Notes under the pieces: model-generated
Told to the model about the DNA's origin: nothing
The model's database searches: none
Seen by the model: the letters and a program-made list of their open reading frames with translations, nothing else
In this document: piece by piece, positions 33,572 to 41,388 of the stretch
Position numbering within the stretch: the first letter of the stretch is position 1
Layout: each line of letters opens with the position of its first letter
Program-made: the position numbers and the translations under genes
Assembly: GCF_003732665.1 (NCBI RefSeq)
Contig: NZ_MOBP01000015.1
Location: forward strand, 1-64,000
Reading direction: 5' to 3'
DNA: 64,000 nucleotides
From: Pseudomonas frederiksbergensis
GTDB lineage: Bacteria > Pseudomonadota > Gammaproteobacteria > Pseudomonadales > Pseudomonadaceae

Positions 33572-35362
33572 ATGACCACGACAGAACAGCTGAGTGCCTT
33601 GAGTTCAATTCTGGCTCAAAGCGGTTTGCACAGTCTGTTCCAGCCGATCATTTCCCTCTCCGAACGACGAATCGTCGGCTACGAAGCCCTGAGTCGCGGC
33701 CCTTCCAACAGCCCGCTGCACTCCCCCATCGCCCTGTTCGCCGTGGCCCGCCAGGCCGGGCGCCTCAGCGAACTGGAAATCGCTTGCCGGGAAAGCGCCT
33801 GCCGTCGATTCAATGAACAGCAACTGCCGGGCAAGTTGTTCCTCAACGTGTCGCCGGAATCCCTGCTCGAAACCTCGCACCAACCCGGTCGCACTTTGCA
33901 ATTGCTGCAGGACTTCGGGATTCCACCGAGCCAGGTGGTGATCGAACTCACCGAACAAACCCCGACCGATGATTTTCAGTTGCTGCAAAACGCCCTGCAT
34001 CACTACCGGGCCATGGGGTTTTCCATTGCGCTGGATGACCTGGGCGCCGGTTATTCGAGTTTGCGGCTGTGGTCCGAGCTGCGTCCGGACTACGTGAAGA
34101 TTGATCGGCACTTTATCGATGGCATCCACCAAGACGCGCTCAAACGTGAATTTGTCGGCTCGATCCTGCAAATCGCCAAGGCCTCCCGGGCGCAGGTGAT
34201 CGCCGAAGGCATCGAGCTGCCGGAAGAACTCGCAGTGCTGACCGACATGGGCGTCGACCTGGTGCAAGGCTATTTGCTCTGCCGCCCGCAAGAGCATCCG
34301 CCCCGGGACGCTCGGGCGCTGATGCCGAAAAAGGAAAGCACGACGGTGGCGTTCAACGACGAAAGCAGCGACCTCAGCGCCCTGCTCAACGACCAACCGG
34401 CCGTGGGCCGCGACACCCCGACCGCCACCGTACTGGAAGCCTTCCGCCGCCAGGCCAACCTCAACTCCCTGGCGGTGCTCGACGAACAAGGCCAACCCTG
34501 CGGCATCGTCCATCGCCACTCGCTCTCGGACGCACTGCTCAAGCCCTTCGCCACCGACCTGTTTGCCCGCAAACCCATCAGCCGCCTGATGAACGACGAC
34601 TTCCTCGCCGTGGAAATGAGCCAGTCCCTGCAACAAGTCAGCCGCCTCATCACCAGCCGCGCCCGCCAACGCATCGAAGAAGACTTCATCATCACCCTCA
34701 ACGGTGGTTATCTCGGACTCGGCCGGGTCATCGACGTGCTCAAACTGATCACCGAACTGAAAATCCAACAAGCCCGCTATGCCAACCCGCTCACGCTGCT
34801 GCCCGGCAACGTGCCGATCCAACAATGCCTGACCCGCCTGCTGCAACAAGCGCGGGAATCGGTGATCTGCTACGTCGACATCGACAGCTTCAAACCCTTC
34901 AACGACATCTACGGCTACGGCCGCGGGGACGAAGTCCTACTGTGTTTGGCGCAATGCCTGAACGACCGCGTCGACCCTTCCCGCGACTTCGTAGGACATA
35001 TCGGCGGTGATGATTTCCTGCTGGTGCTCGGGCCGGAAGACTGGCGCAAACGTTTGAACCAGTTGCTGGATGATTTCCACAGCCAATGCCGCCGCTTCTA
35101 CCGCGCCGAACACCTGGAGGCTGGCTGCTTCATTGCACCGAACCGCCAAGGCGTACGGCAGGAATTTCCCCTGCTGTCGTTGTCCATCGGCGTGGTGCAC
35201 CTGCACCCCGAAGCCTGTGCCGGGTTGGATGCCAGCCAACTGGCCGAGATGGCATCACAAGCCAAACACCACGCGAAGAACGTGCCGGGGTATAGCGTGC
35301 ATGTGATTGATAGCCTTGCGGTGCCCGGGCGAGAGGATGAATTGCTGATGGGACAGCGGTGA
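33572..35362 (+). CDS. EAL-CBS-GGDEF cyclic-di-GMP protein
   Basis: A 596-residue soluble protein. The EAL domain comes first (about 10-255) with YEALSR, FLNVSP, ELTEQ, DDLGAGYS, VKIDR and AEGIEL, the residues needed for cyclic-di-GMP hydrolysis. Two CBS-type segments follow (about 270-410), then a GGDEF domain (about 425-580) whose active motif reads GGDDF rather than GGEEF or GGDEF, near residue 478. The domain order is inverted relative to the usual GGDEF-EAL proteins and matches PA3258 (from memory). It is likely a phosphodiesterase whose CBS part senses adenine nucleotides; whether the GGDDF domain makes cyclic-di-GMP or only binds GTP is open. Confidence 0.92.
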   Translation: MTTTEQLSALSSILAQSGLHSLFQPIISLSERRIVGYEALSRGPSNSPLHSPIALFAVARQAGRLSELEIACRESACRRFNEQQLPGKLFLNVSPESLLETSHQPGRTLQLLQDFGIPPSQVVIELTEQTPTDDFQLLQNALHHYRAMGFSIALDDLGAGYSSLRLWSELRPDYVKIDRHFIDGIHQDALKREFVGSILQIAKASRAQVIAEGIELPEELAVLTDMGVDLVQGYLLCRPQEHPPRDARALMPKKESTTVAFNDESSDLSALLNDQPAVGRDTPTATVLEAFRRQANLNSLAVLDEQGQPCGIVHRHSLSDALLKPFATDLFARKPISRLMNDDFLAVEMSQSLQQVSRLITSRARQRIEEDFIITLNGGYLGLGRVIDVLKLITELKIQQARYANPLTLLPGNVPIQQCLTRLLQQARESVICYVDIDSFKPFNDIYGYGRGDEVLLCLAQCLNDRVDPSRDFVGHIGGDDFLLVLGPEDWRKRLNQLLDDFHSQCRRFYRAEHLEAGCFIAPNRQGVRQEFPLLSLSIGVVHLHPEACAGLDASQLAEMASQAKHHAKNVPGYSVHVIDSLAVPGREDELLMGQR

Positions 35363-35375
35363 TTGACCTGACGCA

Positions 35376-35450
35376 TTCGCGGGCAAGCCTCGCTCCTACA
35401 GGGTTCGGCGACTAACACAAAACCCTGTAGGAGCGAGGCTTGCCCGCGAA
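35376..35450. repeat. REP inverted pair
   Basis: GGGCAAGCCTCGCTCCTACA arms around GGGTTCGGCGACTAACACAAAACCC. Its right part and following 60 bp recur at 37437-37540, marking the edge of a duplicated segment. Confidence 0.88.
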
Positions 35451-35482
35451 GACGCCAGATCAAACACCCGAGATCTGTAAAA

Positions 35483-35809
35483 CTATTCCGCCGACGGCAT
35501 CGCCCGCAACCGCCGCCCAATCACATCCAGCACATCACACCCATCGCGCAATGGAATGGCGCACAGCAACGCAAAGTCGCTGAGGATGAAGGACTCACAC
35601 TCGATGGAATCGCGCATGGATAGATTCTCCAGCGCTTGGGTCACCGCACGAATCCGGTAATTGGCAGCGTCATACAAAACATCCAGCGGCGCGTGGGTGT
35701 CGACGAACAACGTCGGCATATCGTCGCAGTTGCTGGTGAGTGCCATGAAGCGGCTTTTGGGGTGGGGTGTTGGTTTTTCGTAGGGTGGATCGGGATGGAG
35801 TTTTGTCAT
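35483..35809 (-). CDS. Small Pseudomonas-type hypothetical protein
   Basis: A 108-residue protein starting MTKLHPDPPYEKPTP, then LFVDTHAPLDVLYDAANYRIRAV and a C-terminal helical part ending RLRAMPSAE. This layout resembles small conserved proteins of unknown function (DUF3077/DUF6124-like) found in many copies in pseudomonads; the family call is tentative. I start at ATG 35809; the frame is open to 35983 but the extra part covers a hairpin leader. A truncated copy lies at 37493-37636. No signal peptide. Confidence 0.65.
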   Translation of the reverse strand: MTKLHPDPPYEKPTPHPKSRFMALTSNCDDMPTLFVDTHAPLDVLYDAANYRIRAVTQALENLSMRDSIECESFILSDFALLCAIPLRDGCDVLDVIGRRLRAMPSAE

Positions 35810-35835
35810 TTGAAAGCTCTTAAGGAAGGAATGAG

Positions 35836-35873
35836 AGCTGCCAACAGCCTTCCTACAGGCGTGGGTGGCAGCT
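35836..35873 (-). promoter_or_regulatory. Hairpin leader before the small hypothetical gene
   Basis: On the minus strand an AGCTGCCA / TGGCAGCT stem encloses a smaller GCCT ... AGGC stem, ending 27 bp before the ATG at 35809. It could be a structured 5' leader. I recall similar stretches before related small genes in other pseudomonads, but cannot check that here. Confidence 0.4.
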
Positions 35874-36016
35874 ATGCGCGGGGTAGGAATATCGAGTCCT
35901 TTAGAGCAATTCTCGACCACACCGAAGCGTGCCCGCGCAAAGCCGCCGAAACGGATCTTACGGACGCGTGTTAACGGCCGCAATCAAGTATCGACGCCAA
36001 TGTAGCTCTAAAGATA

Positions 36017-36151
36017 TTGAAGGGTTCCTACGCCCTGCCGCTGAATACCCAGCGACCACCAAAGCCTATCGATGAAACGCACCGCGCACCAGTTCACTAA
36101 AGTCGCCGCGACTTGAAGGAAATTTCCTAGGACCTTGCCCAGAAATTTCTC
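36017..36151. repeat. 135-bp duplicated element, copy 1
   Basis: Nearly the same as 37694-37829. It includes the perfect palindrome AGGAAATTTCCT (36118-36129) and a nearby AGAAATTTCT. No gene fits both copies: a minus-strand frame is hydrophobic in copy 1 but stopped in copy 2. The gaps 35874-36016 and 36152-36379 show nothing else I can support. Confidence 0.7.
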
Positions 36152-36379
36152 CACTCAACGGGAGGCCGCTTCGACCTATTGCTGACATTCGTGCCGGCTA
36201 ATTCGAAGCAGTTTCTGTAGGAATGCAATAAACAGGAGTTGAATACTCAAAGGATGAGTATGTATAGAGGGCGGCCCGCGTCCTGGATAACGGCTTGAAT
36301 ACGCTCAGCGCGCATTGACAAATACTTGCCCCCACCGGTAGGAGGCAAGCCTTGAGATGAGTAGGCGGTTTCCGACTAC

Positions 36380-36580
36380 TTAATTTTGAACCCCTTTAAT
36401 TCTTTCCAACCGCATAGCATTGCCCTGACCCACCTGCGTCACGCTCTCAGTTTCGATAGTCTGCACAACGCGACCAGTCTCATCCTTGGTGACCTGAACG
36501 GACTTGGTGTAAGTCCCTTGCACGCAGCCGCTCATTGGCAGCACTAATGCGCACAAAATCAGTCCGAAAATACGATTCAT
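36380..36580 (-). CDS. Small lipoprotein (66 residues)
   Basis: A 66-residue precursor with a lipoprotein signal (LPMSGC, Cys at about 19). The mature 48 residues contain YTKSVQVTKDETGRVVQTIETESVTQVGQG, a short beta-rich segment. Ribosome site AAGGAG precedes ATG 36580. It is about 60 bp downstream of the larger lipoprotein gene on the same strand, so probably co-transcribed. Codon use is less G/C-biased than in the backbone, hinting at transfer. Function unknown. Confidence 0.75.
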   Translation of the reverse strand: MNRIFGLILCALVLPMSGCVQGTYTKSVQVTKDETGRVVQTIETESVTQVGQGNAMRLERIKGVQN

Positions 36581-36639
36581 AAAAACTCCTTATTTGATTT
36601 TAAATAGCTTGTCGTGCGAAAAACCAACACCGTCCAGCG

Positions 36640-37233
36640 CTAGTCAGCCATGATCCGCTTGTAACGCTTCTGGTATTCGTCATAGGAAAGGCCCTGATGT
36701 TCAAGCTGTTCAATCTGTTGCTGCCTGTAAGCTTCTTTTGTCATGAGTCCGGCACCGGTTCCGGAATTTGACTCCTTAACTCCCTTTAAACCTGCTGCAC
36801 CTTTTGGAAACAACTGATCGGTCAGTTCTGTGATTTTCTTCTCAGCATTAATGAATTTATCAACTACCCGACCGCCGCCCCAACGCGAGTCGTACTCAGC
36901 TTGGCCAACCTGCTGACCGTACTGATAAACGCGGATATCCGCATAGCTCATGTAAATAGCCAAGTCCCAGGACCAAGTACCGATATAAGTCGTCGAAAGA
37001 GGACAGGTGGACGGCGCGCTGCCGGGCGGGATTTGACGCGTATGGAATCCCTTACTTTTGAGCAAGTTCTCATAAGTAGTGTTGAATCCCTCTCGCAGTC
37101 CTTCGGCAGGGATCAGACAGATCTCTGGTGTCATCTCGGAAGACAGGTCAGCAGGCGTCACGGTTTGCTTGATGCTGCAACCCGATGCCAAAAAAGTTGC
37201 CGCCAGGATGAAAGGGATATAAAGACTGCGCAT
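36640..37233 (-). CDS. Sbal_3080-type lipoprotein
   Basis: A 197-residue precursor with lipobox LASGC (Cys at about 19). The mature protein contains ICLIPAEGLREGF, CPLSTTYIGTWSWDLAIYMSYADIRVYQ and a tryptophan/glycine-rich RWGGGRVVDKF, which I recall from the Sbal_3080 lipoprotein family of unknown function. The last 30 residues, EQLEHQGLSYDEYQKRYK, look like a SHOCT-type oligomerisation tail. Likely anchored in the outer membrane. Lower GC than neighbours; sits between two copies of a duplicated segment. Confidence 0.72.
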   Translation of the reverse strand: MRSLYIPFILAATFLASGCSIKQTVTPADLSSEMTPEICLIPAEGLREGFNTTYENLLKSKGFHTRQIPPGSAPSTCPLSTTYIGTWSWDLAIYMSYADIRVYQYGQQVGQAEYDSRWGGGRVVDKFINAEKKITELTDQLFPKGAAGLKGVKESNSGTGAGLMTKEAYRQQQIEQLEHQGLSYDEYQKRYKRIMAD

Positions 37234-37269
37234 GGCGACCTCCGTGTCATTAATGAGTCATGGAAGGTA

Positions 37270-37380
37270 TCACGGCCTTGCCCATACAGGCTGCACTGCC
37301 AGAAACTCTTCAATCAACGACGTAACCTGTTCCTGAATAACCTCCCGCGCCCTACCACCCACCCCATCCCCATAGATCTG
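37270..37380 (-). pseudogene. 3' remnant of a second alpha/beta-hydrolase gene
   Basis: The stretch 37298-37373 matches 38952-39027, the 3' end of the intact hydrolase gene, with few differences. In frame on the minus strand it encodes GDGVGGRAREVIQEQVTSLI and ends at a TGA (37272-37270). Upstream the frame breaks into degraded REP sequence. A partial duplication or the last piece of a lost paralogue. Confidence 0.75.
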
Positions 37381-37452
37381 AAAATCAACTGGCCGGCCTC
37401 GCTCTTGCGGGGTTTTGCGTCATGCGTGATTTTTGCGACCAACACAAAACCC

Positions 37453-37479
37453 CGTAGGAGCGAGGCTTGCCCGCGAAGA
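37453..37479. repeat. Single REP core
   Basis: CGTAGGAGCGAGGCTTGCCC-type core; a degraded partner stands near 37397-37411. Part of the segment duplicated from 35376-35530. Confidence 0.75.
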
Positions 37480-37489
37480 CGCCAGATCA

Positions 37490-37640
37490 AACACCCGAGC
37501 TCTGTAAAACTATTGCGCCGACGGCATCGCCCGCAACCGCCGCCCAATCACATCGTCGCAGTTGCTGGTAAGCGCCATGAAGCGGCTTTTGGGGTGGGTA
37601 ATTGGTCTTTCGTAGGATGGATCGGGATGAAGTTTGTCAT
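37490..37640 (-). pseudogene. Internally deleted copy of the small hypothetical gene
   Basis: Both ends of the 35483-35809 gene are present but the middle (about 190 bp) is missing. The break joins CACATC to GTCGCAG, and in the intact copy both deletion ends carry ATC, so deletion between short direct repeats is likely. The start region (TTTGTCAT, minus-strand ATG near 37640) and the stop region survive, but the product cannot be functional. Confidence 0.8.
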
Positions 37641-37693
37641 TTTCGAAACCTTGAAAGTGTGATGGAAACTGCGCCAATGTCACCTTAAAAGTC

Positions 37694-37829
37694 TTGAAGG
37701 TTTCCTACGCCCTGCCGCTGAATATGCAGCGACCACTAACGCCTACCGATGGGACGCACCGCACACCAGTTCACCAAAGTCGCCGCAACTTGAAGGAAAT
37801 TTCCTAGGACCTTGCCCAGAAATTTCTCT
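37694..37829. repeat. 135-bp duplicated element, copy 2
   Basis: Copy of 36017-36151 with AGGAAATTTCCT at 37794-37805 conserved. The region from 37830 to 38045 is AT-rich, includes AGTGTATTAATTACATAATG near 37863 and probably carries the cupin gene promoter; no gene seen there. Confidence 0.7.
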
Positions 37830-38045
37830 CAATAAAAGGCGAACGTGGCACATTCGTCCCTTCAGTGTATTAATTACATAATGTATCAACTGAAATGCAT
37901 ACTAATGCCATTATCAAAGACGTTGCACCCAAATATAGTGCGCCCTATCTGTTGCCAGCGGCGACTCGCCACATTTCGCTTGTCAAATTGATCGGTAATG
38001 CTGGTGGCGATACCGGTCTGTTATTGCGTATCTAAGGTGCCTCTC

Positions 38046-38540
38046 ATGATTCAAAGCATTATCAAAGCTGCTTGCTTGACTACGTTTTTTGCCGCAAGCG
38101 CCGCTGCGCCATTAGTCCAGGCGCAACCACTACCACTGGGAAGTACCGGGGCCCTACACAATGAAGATGTGGAATGGCGCAGCTTTCCAGCGTTCCCAAA
38201 AGAAGTGAAATTGTCTGTTCTGGTCGGAGACCCAAGTAAACCAGCACCCTACGTTGTGCGAGTTAAAGTCCCGAACGGCACTAAATTAATGCCTCATACA
38301 CACCCTGAAGATCGTATATACACCGTAATATCGGGTGTGTTTTATATTGGCTTTGGGACCATTTTTGATTCGAGCAAGCTGGTTGCATATGGTCCAGGTA
38401 GCGTAGTCGTACTTCCGGCCAATACTCCACATTTCCATTGGGCCAAGTCGGGGGAGTATGTCTCTCAAGTTTACGGAATAGGCCCGCTGGGACTCGACTA
38501 TATTGATAGTCATCACGACCCCCGTAATTCGTCGAAGTAA
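38046..38540 (+). CDS. Exported cupin-domain protein
   Basis: A 164-residue precursor with a signal peptide (about 27 residues, ending VQA). The mature part is a single cupin: HTHPEDRIYTVISGVFYIGFG contains the metal-binding HxH...E pattern near 100, and LPANTPHFHWAKSGEYV supplies the second motif with its histidines near 140. Proteins of this type bind a metal and small molecules; no substrate can be read. Codons are markedly more A/T-rich than in the backbone, so recent acquisition is likely. Monocistronic. Confidence 0.8.
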   Translation: MIQSIIKAACLTTFFAASAAAPLVQAQPLPLGSTGALHNEDVEWRSFPAFPKEVKLSVLVGDPSKPAPYVVRVKVPNGTKLMPHTHPEDRIYTVISGVFYIGFGTIFDSSKLVAYGPGSVVVLPANTPHFHWAKSGEYVSQVYGIGPLGLDYIDSHHDPRNSSK

Positions 38541-38660
38541 TAGAGTTCACTGGCATTGAGCTGGACTTTCTTTTTGAACGTACAAAAGAGCAAATCGAGC
38601 AAATGGGACAGTTTTATTTTCCTGTCCCTATTTTATCTATCGCGCTCAGCGACACCGGCT

Positions 38661-38942
38661 TTACTGTGCCAATCGATCGCTACCCCGTACAAGTCCACTA
38701 GCCACAAAACCTACCCCGCAACTATCACAATAAAATCCATCGACAAGCTGCTCCAACAGCGCAGGTTTCAATTCGGCAGGATCGCATTCATCAACTGCAA
38801 GTTGATCCAAGCGACGAAAGCCCGACTTTTCTTCTCCGCCAAAGCGTTTCTTGGGACTTGTTGCTCCTATCAAGATTGCCTTGGGTCTAACGTGCTGGAT
38901 TGATCCAAATCGGGGGCAGGCTTCAACAGGGTTTTGGTTCAT
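38661..38942 (-). CDS. Possible small protein coupled to the hydrolase
   Basis: A 93-residue frame whose ATG overlaps the hydrolase stop (ATGA at 38942-38939). The middle and end (GFRRLDQLAVDECDPAELKP, then FYCDSCGVGF) look like real protein with a CXXC pair; the first 28 residues are less convincing. I do not recognise the family. It may be a genuine coupled gene or the tail of an older one. The gap 38541-38660 shows nothing else. Confidence 0.45.
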   Translation of the reverse strand: MNQNPVEACPRFGSIQHVRPKAILIGATSPKKRFGGEEKSGFRRLDQLAVDECDPAELKPALLEQLVDGFYCDSCGVGFVASGLVRGSDRLAQ

Positions 38943-39973
38943 AGTGGCCGCGCCAGAAACCCTGATATCAACGACGTAACCTGTTCCTGAATAACCTCCC
39001 GCGACCTACCACCCACCCCATCCCCACAAATAATCCCATCACCCTTCACATCCTCCTCAAGCATCGCCACCGCCCCAGGCTTACACACCGCCATAAAACT
39101 AAAGTGGCTGGCATCACTGATCTCCACATAGCGCTTCGACGCCTGTGGCAACCGTTTGACCAAATCAGCAGACTCCAACTGCGCCGGAAGATCCACAGAC
39201 GGAACACCCGCTGCGATCACCAATATCGGCACCGGCAACTTTGCAAGGCTTTGATCGGTCATTCCACGCGACAAGCCCAAGTCCAATGAAACAACGGCGG
39301 TAACGCGTTTATCGCGCAAGTCAGCGGCCAGTCGGGCCTTGGATTCCGGGGTGCTGGCGGTGTTCATCTGTTGGTAAGCGGTGCAACTGGCCAATTGAGG
39401 GTGGACTTTGCAGTCCTTGGCGAAGCGATCGGGGTCGAAGCGGGCGCCTGCGATTTCGAGGACGGTCCAGCCGCCGAGTGAGTGGCCCACGGCTGCGATT
39501 TGGCGCTTGGCGACTGTGCCAAATTTTTCTGGTTGGGCCGTCACCGCGTCGATGGCTCGGCTCAGGTCGGCGGGTCGTTGCCATAGTTGTGCGGCGGCTT
39601 GTGGGCTGCGGTCCCGGCTGGTGGTGCCGGGGTGGTTGACCGCCGCGACGATGTAGCCCTTGTGGGCCAGTGCGCTGGCCAGCCATGTCTGGTTGATCCA
39701 ACTGCCGCCGTTACCGTGGGAGAGCACCACCAATGGGTGCTCGCCGGCGGTCGGTGGCGCGTTGGGCACGGCAAGGGCGCCGATGAATACGGGGTTGTCG
39801 CCGAATAGCTGCGGTGTGGCGGTGGTTGTGCTGGGATACCAGACGACCATCTCCAGTGGGCGCTCGTTTTGCGGGTCTGGCAGGGTCGAGGACTGGAAGC
39901 CGATGAGGTTATCGTTGGCGAATGCGCTGGTGGTAAGGCAGGTTAGAAGCAAGAGGCCGAGAGCTTTTTTCAT
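38939..39973 (-). CDS. Exported alpha/beta hydrolase (dienelactone-hydrolase/PAF-AH-like)
   Basis: A 344-residue precursor with a signal peptide (about 19 residues, ending AFA). VVLSHGNGGSWINQTWLA gives the oxyanion region near 85, GHSLGGWT the nucleophile Ser near 165, a likely acid follows in the C-terminal half, and DASHFSFM supplies the His near 290. Four cysteines in the mature part may form disulfides in the periplasm. The C-terminal segment also exists as a remnant at 37270-37380. Substrate unknown; an esterase role is probable. Confidence 0.85.
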   Translation of the reverse strand: MKKALGLLLLTCLTTSAFANDNLIGFQSSTLPDPQNERPLEMVVWYPSTTTATPQLFGDNPVFIGALAVPNAPPTAGEHPLVVLSHGNGGSWINQTWLASALAHKGYIVAAVNHPGTTSRDRSPQAAAQLWQRPADLSRAIDAVTAQPEKFGTVAKRQIAAVGHSLGGWTVLEIAGARFDPDRFAKDCKVHPQLASCTAYQQMNTASTPESKARLAADLRDKRVTAVVSLDLGLSRGMTDQSLAKLPVPILVIAAGVPSVDLPAQLESADLVKRLPQASKRYVEISDASHFSFMAVCKPGAVAMLEEDVKGDGIICGDGVGGRSREVIQEQVTSLISGFLARPL

Positions 39974-40028
39974 TGTTTTTATCTTCCTTGAGTAGATTGA
40001 TCCATCTGTACCTGAAATCTGTTTGAGA

Positions 40029-40165
40029 TGATCGCTCCCATGCTCTGCGTGGGAATGCTGCCAGGGACGCTCTGCGTTGCAATTGTACTGGTGGTTTCGA
40101 GTCGGACACTGTTGTGACGCGGAGCGTCACGGGCTGCATTCCCACGCAGAGCGTGGGAACGATCT
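40029..40165. repeat. Long imperfect palindrome (second repeat family)
   Basis: Ends GATCGCTCCCATGCTCTGCG and its near complement enclose GACGCTCTGCG / GTGACGCGGAGCGTCACG symmetries. A closely related copy lies at 58755-58867. Distinct from the REP family and absent from coding sequence. Confidence 0.8.
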
Positions 40166-40166
40166 G

Positions 40167-40565
40167 TTAGCTGTCGCTCGGCAAGCCTTTCAACTTGATC
40201 TCCGCCAACGGATGCCCGGCCTTCAACGCGATCCGCCAGAACCGCGCCGCTTCCACTGGGTCCGGCGCTTTGCTCGGCGTGCCTGCCAAACAGATCACGC
40301 CGACCTGATACGCCGCTTTGCCATCCCCCGCCAATGCCGCCAGACGCAGCAATCGCACGCCTTCCTCACGCGCACCCAGGCCAACACCACGAAAGGTCAG
40401 GATGTGGCCATAGAAGCTTTGCGCGCCGACGTCGCCGAGGTTGGCCATGCGCGCGAATTGGCCTTCGAGCCATTTCCAGCCTCGGGGCTGGCGCACGAAC
40501 CATGACCAGTGAAACAGCCTGCGGGCCAGCCAGTAGGCGGCCCGCGCCTTGAGTCGTAAGAACAC
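40167..40565 (-). CDS. Sel1-repeat-like small protein
   Basis: A 132-residue protein with tetratricopeptide/Sel1-like helices: LGDVGAQSFYGHILTFRGVG, EEGVRLLRLAALAGDGKAAYQVGVICLAG and PVEAARFWRIALKAGHPLAE, each with the alanine/glycine spacing of Sel1 repeats. An N-terminal aromatic/basic stretch precedes them. GTG start at 40565 directly follows the preceding stop codon, so it is the third gene of a tight operon. Probably a protein-interaction scaffold; partner unknown. Confidence 0.75.
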   Translation of the reverse strand: MFLRLKARAAYWLARRLFHWSWFVRQPRGWKWLEGQFARMANLGDVGAQSFYGHILTFRGVGLGAREEGVRLLRLAALAGDGKAAYQVGVICLAGTPSKAPDPVEAARFWRIALKAGHPLAEIKLKGLPSDS

Positions 40566-40937
40566 TCAGGCCTCGGCTGATTCGGGGTATTCGTATTCGA
40601 AGACGCGGACGACTTCCGAGGCGTGCCATGAAGCGGCGGCGACGCCATCTGAGGGGCCGGAGAACCGCCCCAGGCGCTCGACGCATTCGAAGAAACCGGT
40701 GCGCGGCAGGCGACTGGCGCCCTGGCTGATCACCAGCGAACTGCGCAATGGCTGCTCGGCCTTGGCGTCCAGCGCGGCCAGGTGTTCGAGGGCGGCGGTG
40801 AGGGTTTGCATGGCCGGCGTGGGCAATTGCAATCGCTCCAGCAGCGCTCGATATGTCAGAAGATGGCGCTGGCGGCGCGCCTGGTCCAGTTCACCCAACA
40901 ACCCGTCCCAATGTTGACGACTGATGCGTACGCTCAC
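40566..40937 (-). CDS. Hypothetical protein in XRE operon
   Basis: A 123-residue protein I do not recognise. It starts with a helical region (SRQHWDGLLGELDQARRQRHLLTYRALLERLQLP) that could be a DNA- or protein-binding bundle, followed by a block with SLVISQGASRLPRTGFFE, reminiscent of a beta fold. GTG start at 40937 overlaps the stop of the XRE gene, so translation is coupled. Lies between a helix-turn-helix regulator and a Sel1-like protein. Confidence 0.7.
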   Translation of the reverse strand: MSVRISRQHWDGLLGELDQARRQRHLLTYRALLERLQLPTPAMQTLTAALEHLAALDAKAEQPLRSSLVISQGASRLPRTGFFECVERLGRFSGPSDGVAAASWHASEVVRVFEYEYPESAEA

Positions 40938-41275
40938 GATTCATCCCTCCACCCTGGCACCGTCAATTCCCAGGCCAGGCTGCGGCGAATCGCAGCGTCG
41001 GGTTGACGCTCGCCACTTTCGATCAAGGCCAGATAAGACGGGCTGATGCCTACCGTGCGGGCCAGCGCCTCGATGGCGATGCCCTTCCCTTCGCGCAAAT
41101 TACGGAGTTGATCCAGACCCGGAAGAATCTGGTCTGCTGCGGCCGCCGGGCGCTCTGGGGCGACCCGCGTCGGTTGTTGCTCGATGCCTGCTGCTTTCAG
41201 AAGAGCCTGATACTGAGCCCATGGCACAACCGCATATTCGGGCTCGCCTTCGCGTGTGATTATCTGAATATCCAT
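40934..41275 (-). CDS. XRE-family helix-turn-helix protein
   Basis: A 113-residue protein. The C-terminal half (about 60-105) is a Cro/CI-type HTH: LRNLREGKGIAIEALARTVGISPSYLALIESGERQPDAAIRRSLA. The N-terminal part (MDIQIITREGEPEYAVVPWAQYQALLKAAG) looks like the antitoxin-type strand-helix of Phd-like proteins, so an antitoxin role is imaginable, but no toxin is recognised beside it. I start at ATG 41275; a longer frame to 41299 has a weaker ribosome site. Confidence 0.8.
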   Translation of the reverse strand: MDIQIITREGEPEYAVVPWAQYQALLKAAGIEQQPTRVAPERPAAAADQILPGLDQLRNLREGKGIAIEALARTVGISPSYLALIESGERQPDAAIRRSLAWELTVPGWRDES

Positions 41276-41388
41276 GACTTCCCCGTAGGACAACGACACT
41301 TAGCGAGTCGGAGCTTTTCCCTTGAAGTGTAATCCTAACAGCGGCCAAGGTCGCGGGGGCATCAATCTCTGGATGAAACTGCCGTCAC

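Noticed and set aside
36017..36151. Minus-strand hydrophobic frame in the 135-bp element
   Set aside because: Copy 1 is open, but copy 2 carries a stop codon in the same frame, so the conserved feature is not this peptide.
38281..38556. Minus-strand frames opposite the exported cupin gene
   Set aside because: They lie across a cupin with both motifs and a signal peptide, which is the better reading.
35376..40165. Prophage or genomic island
   Set aside because: There is no integrase, transposase or phage structural gene and no clear attachment duplication; the tRNAs are 6 kb away. Duplication and decay explain it better.
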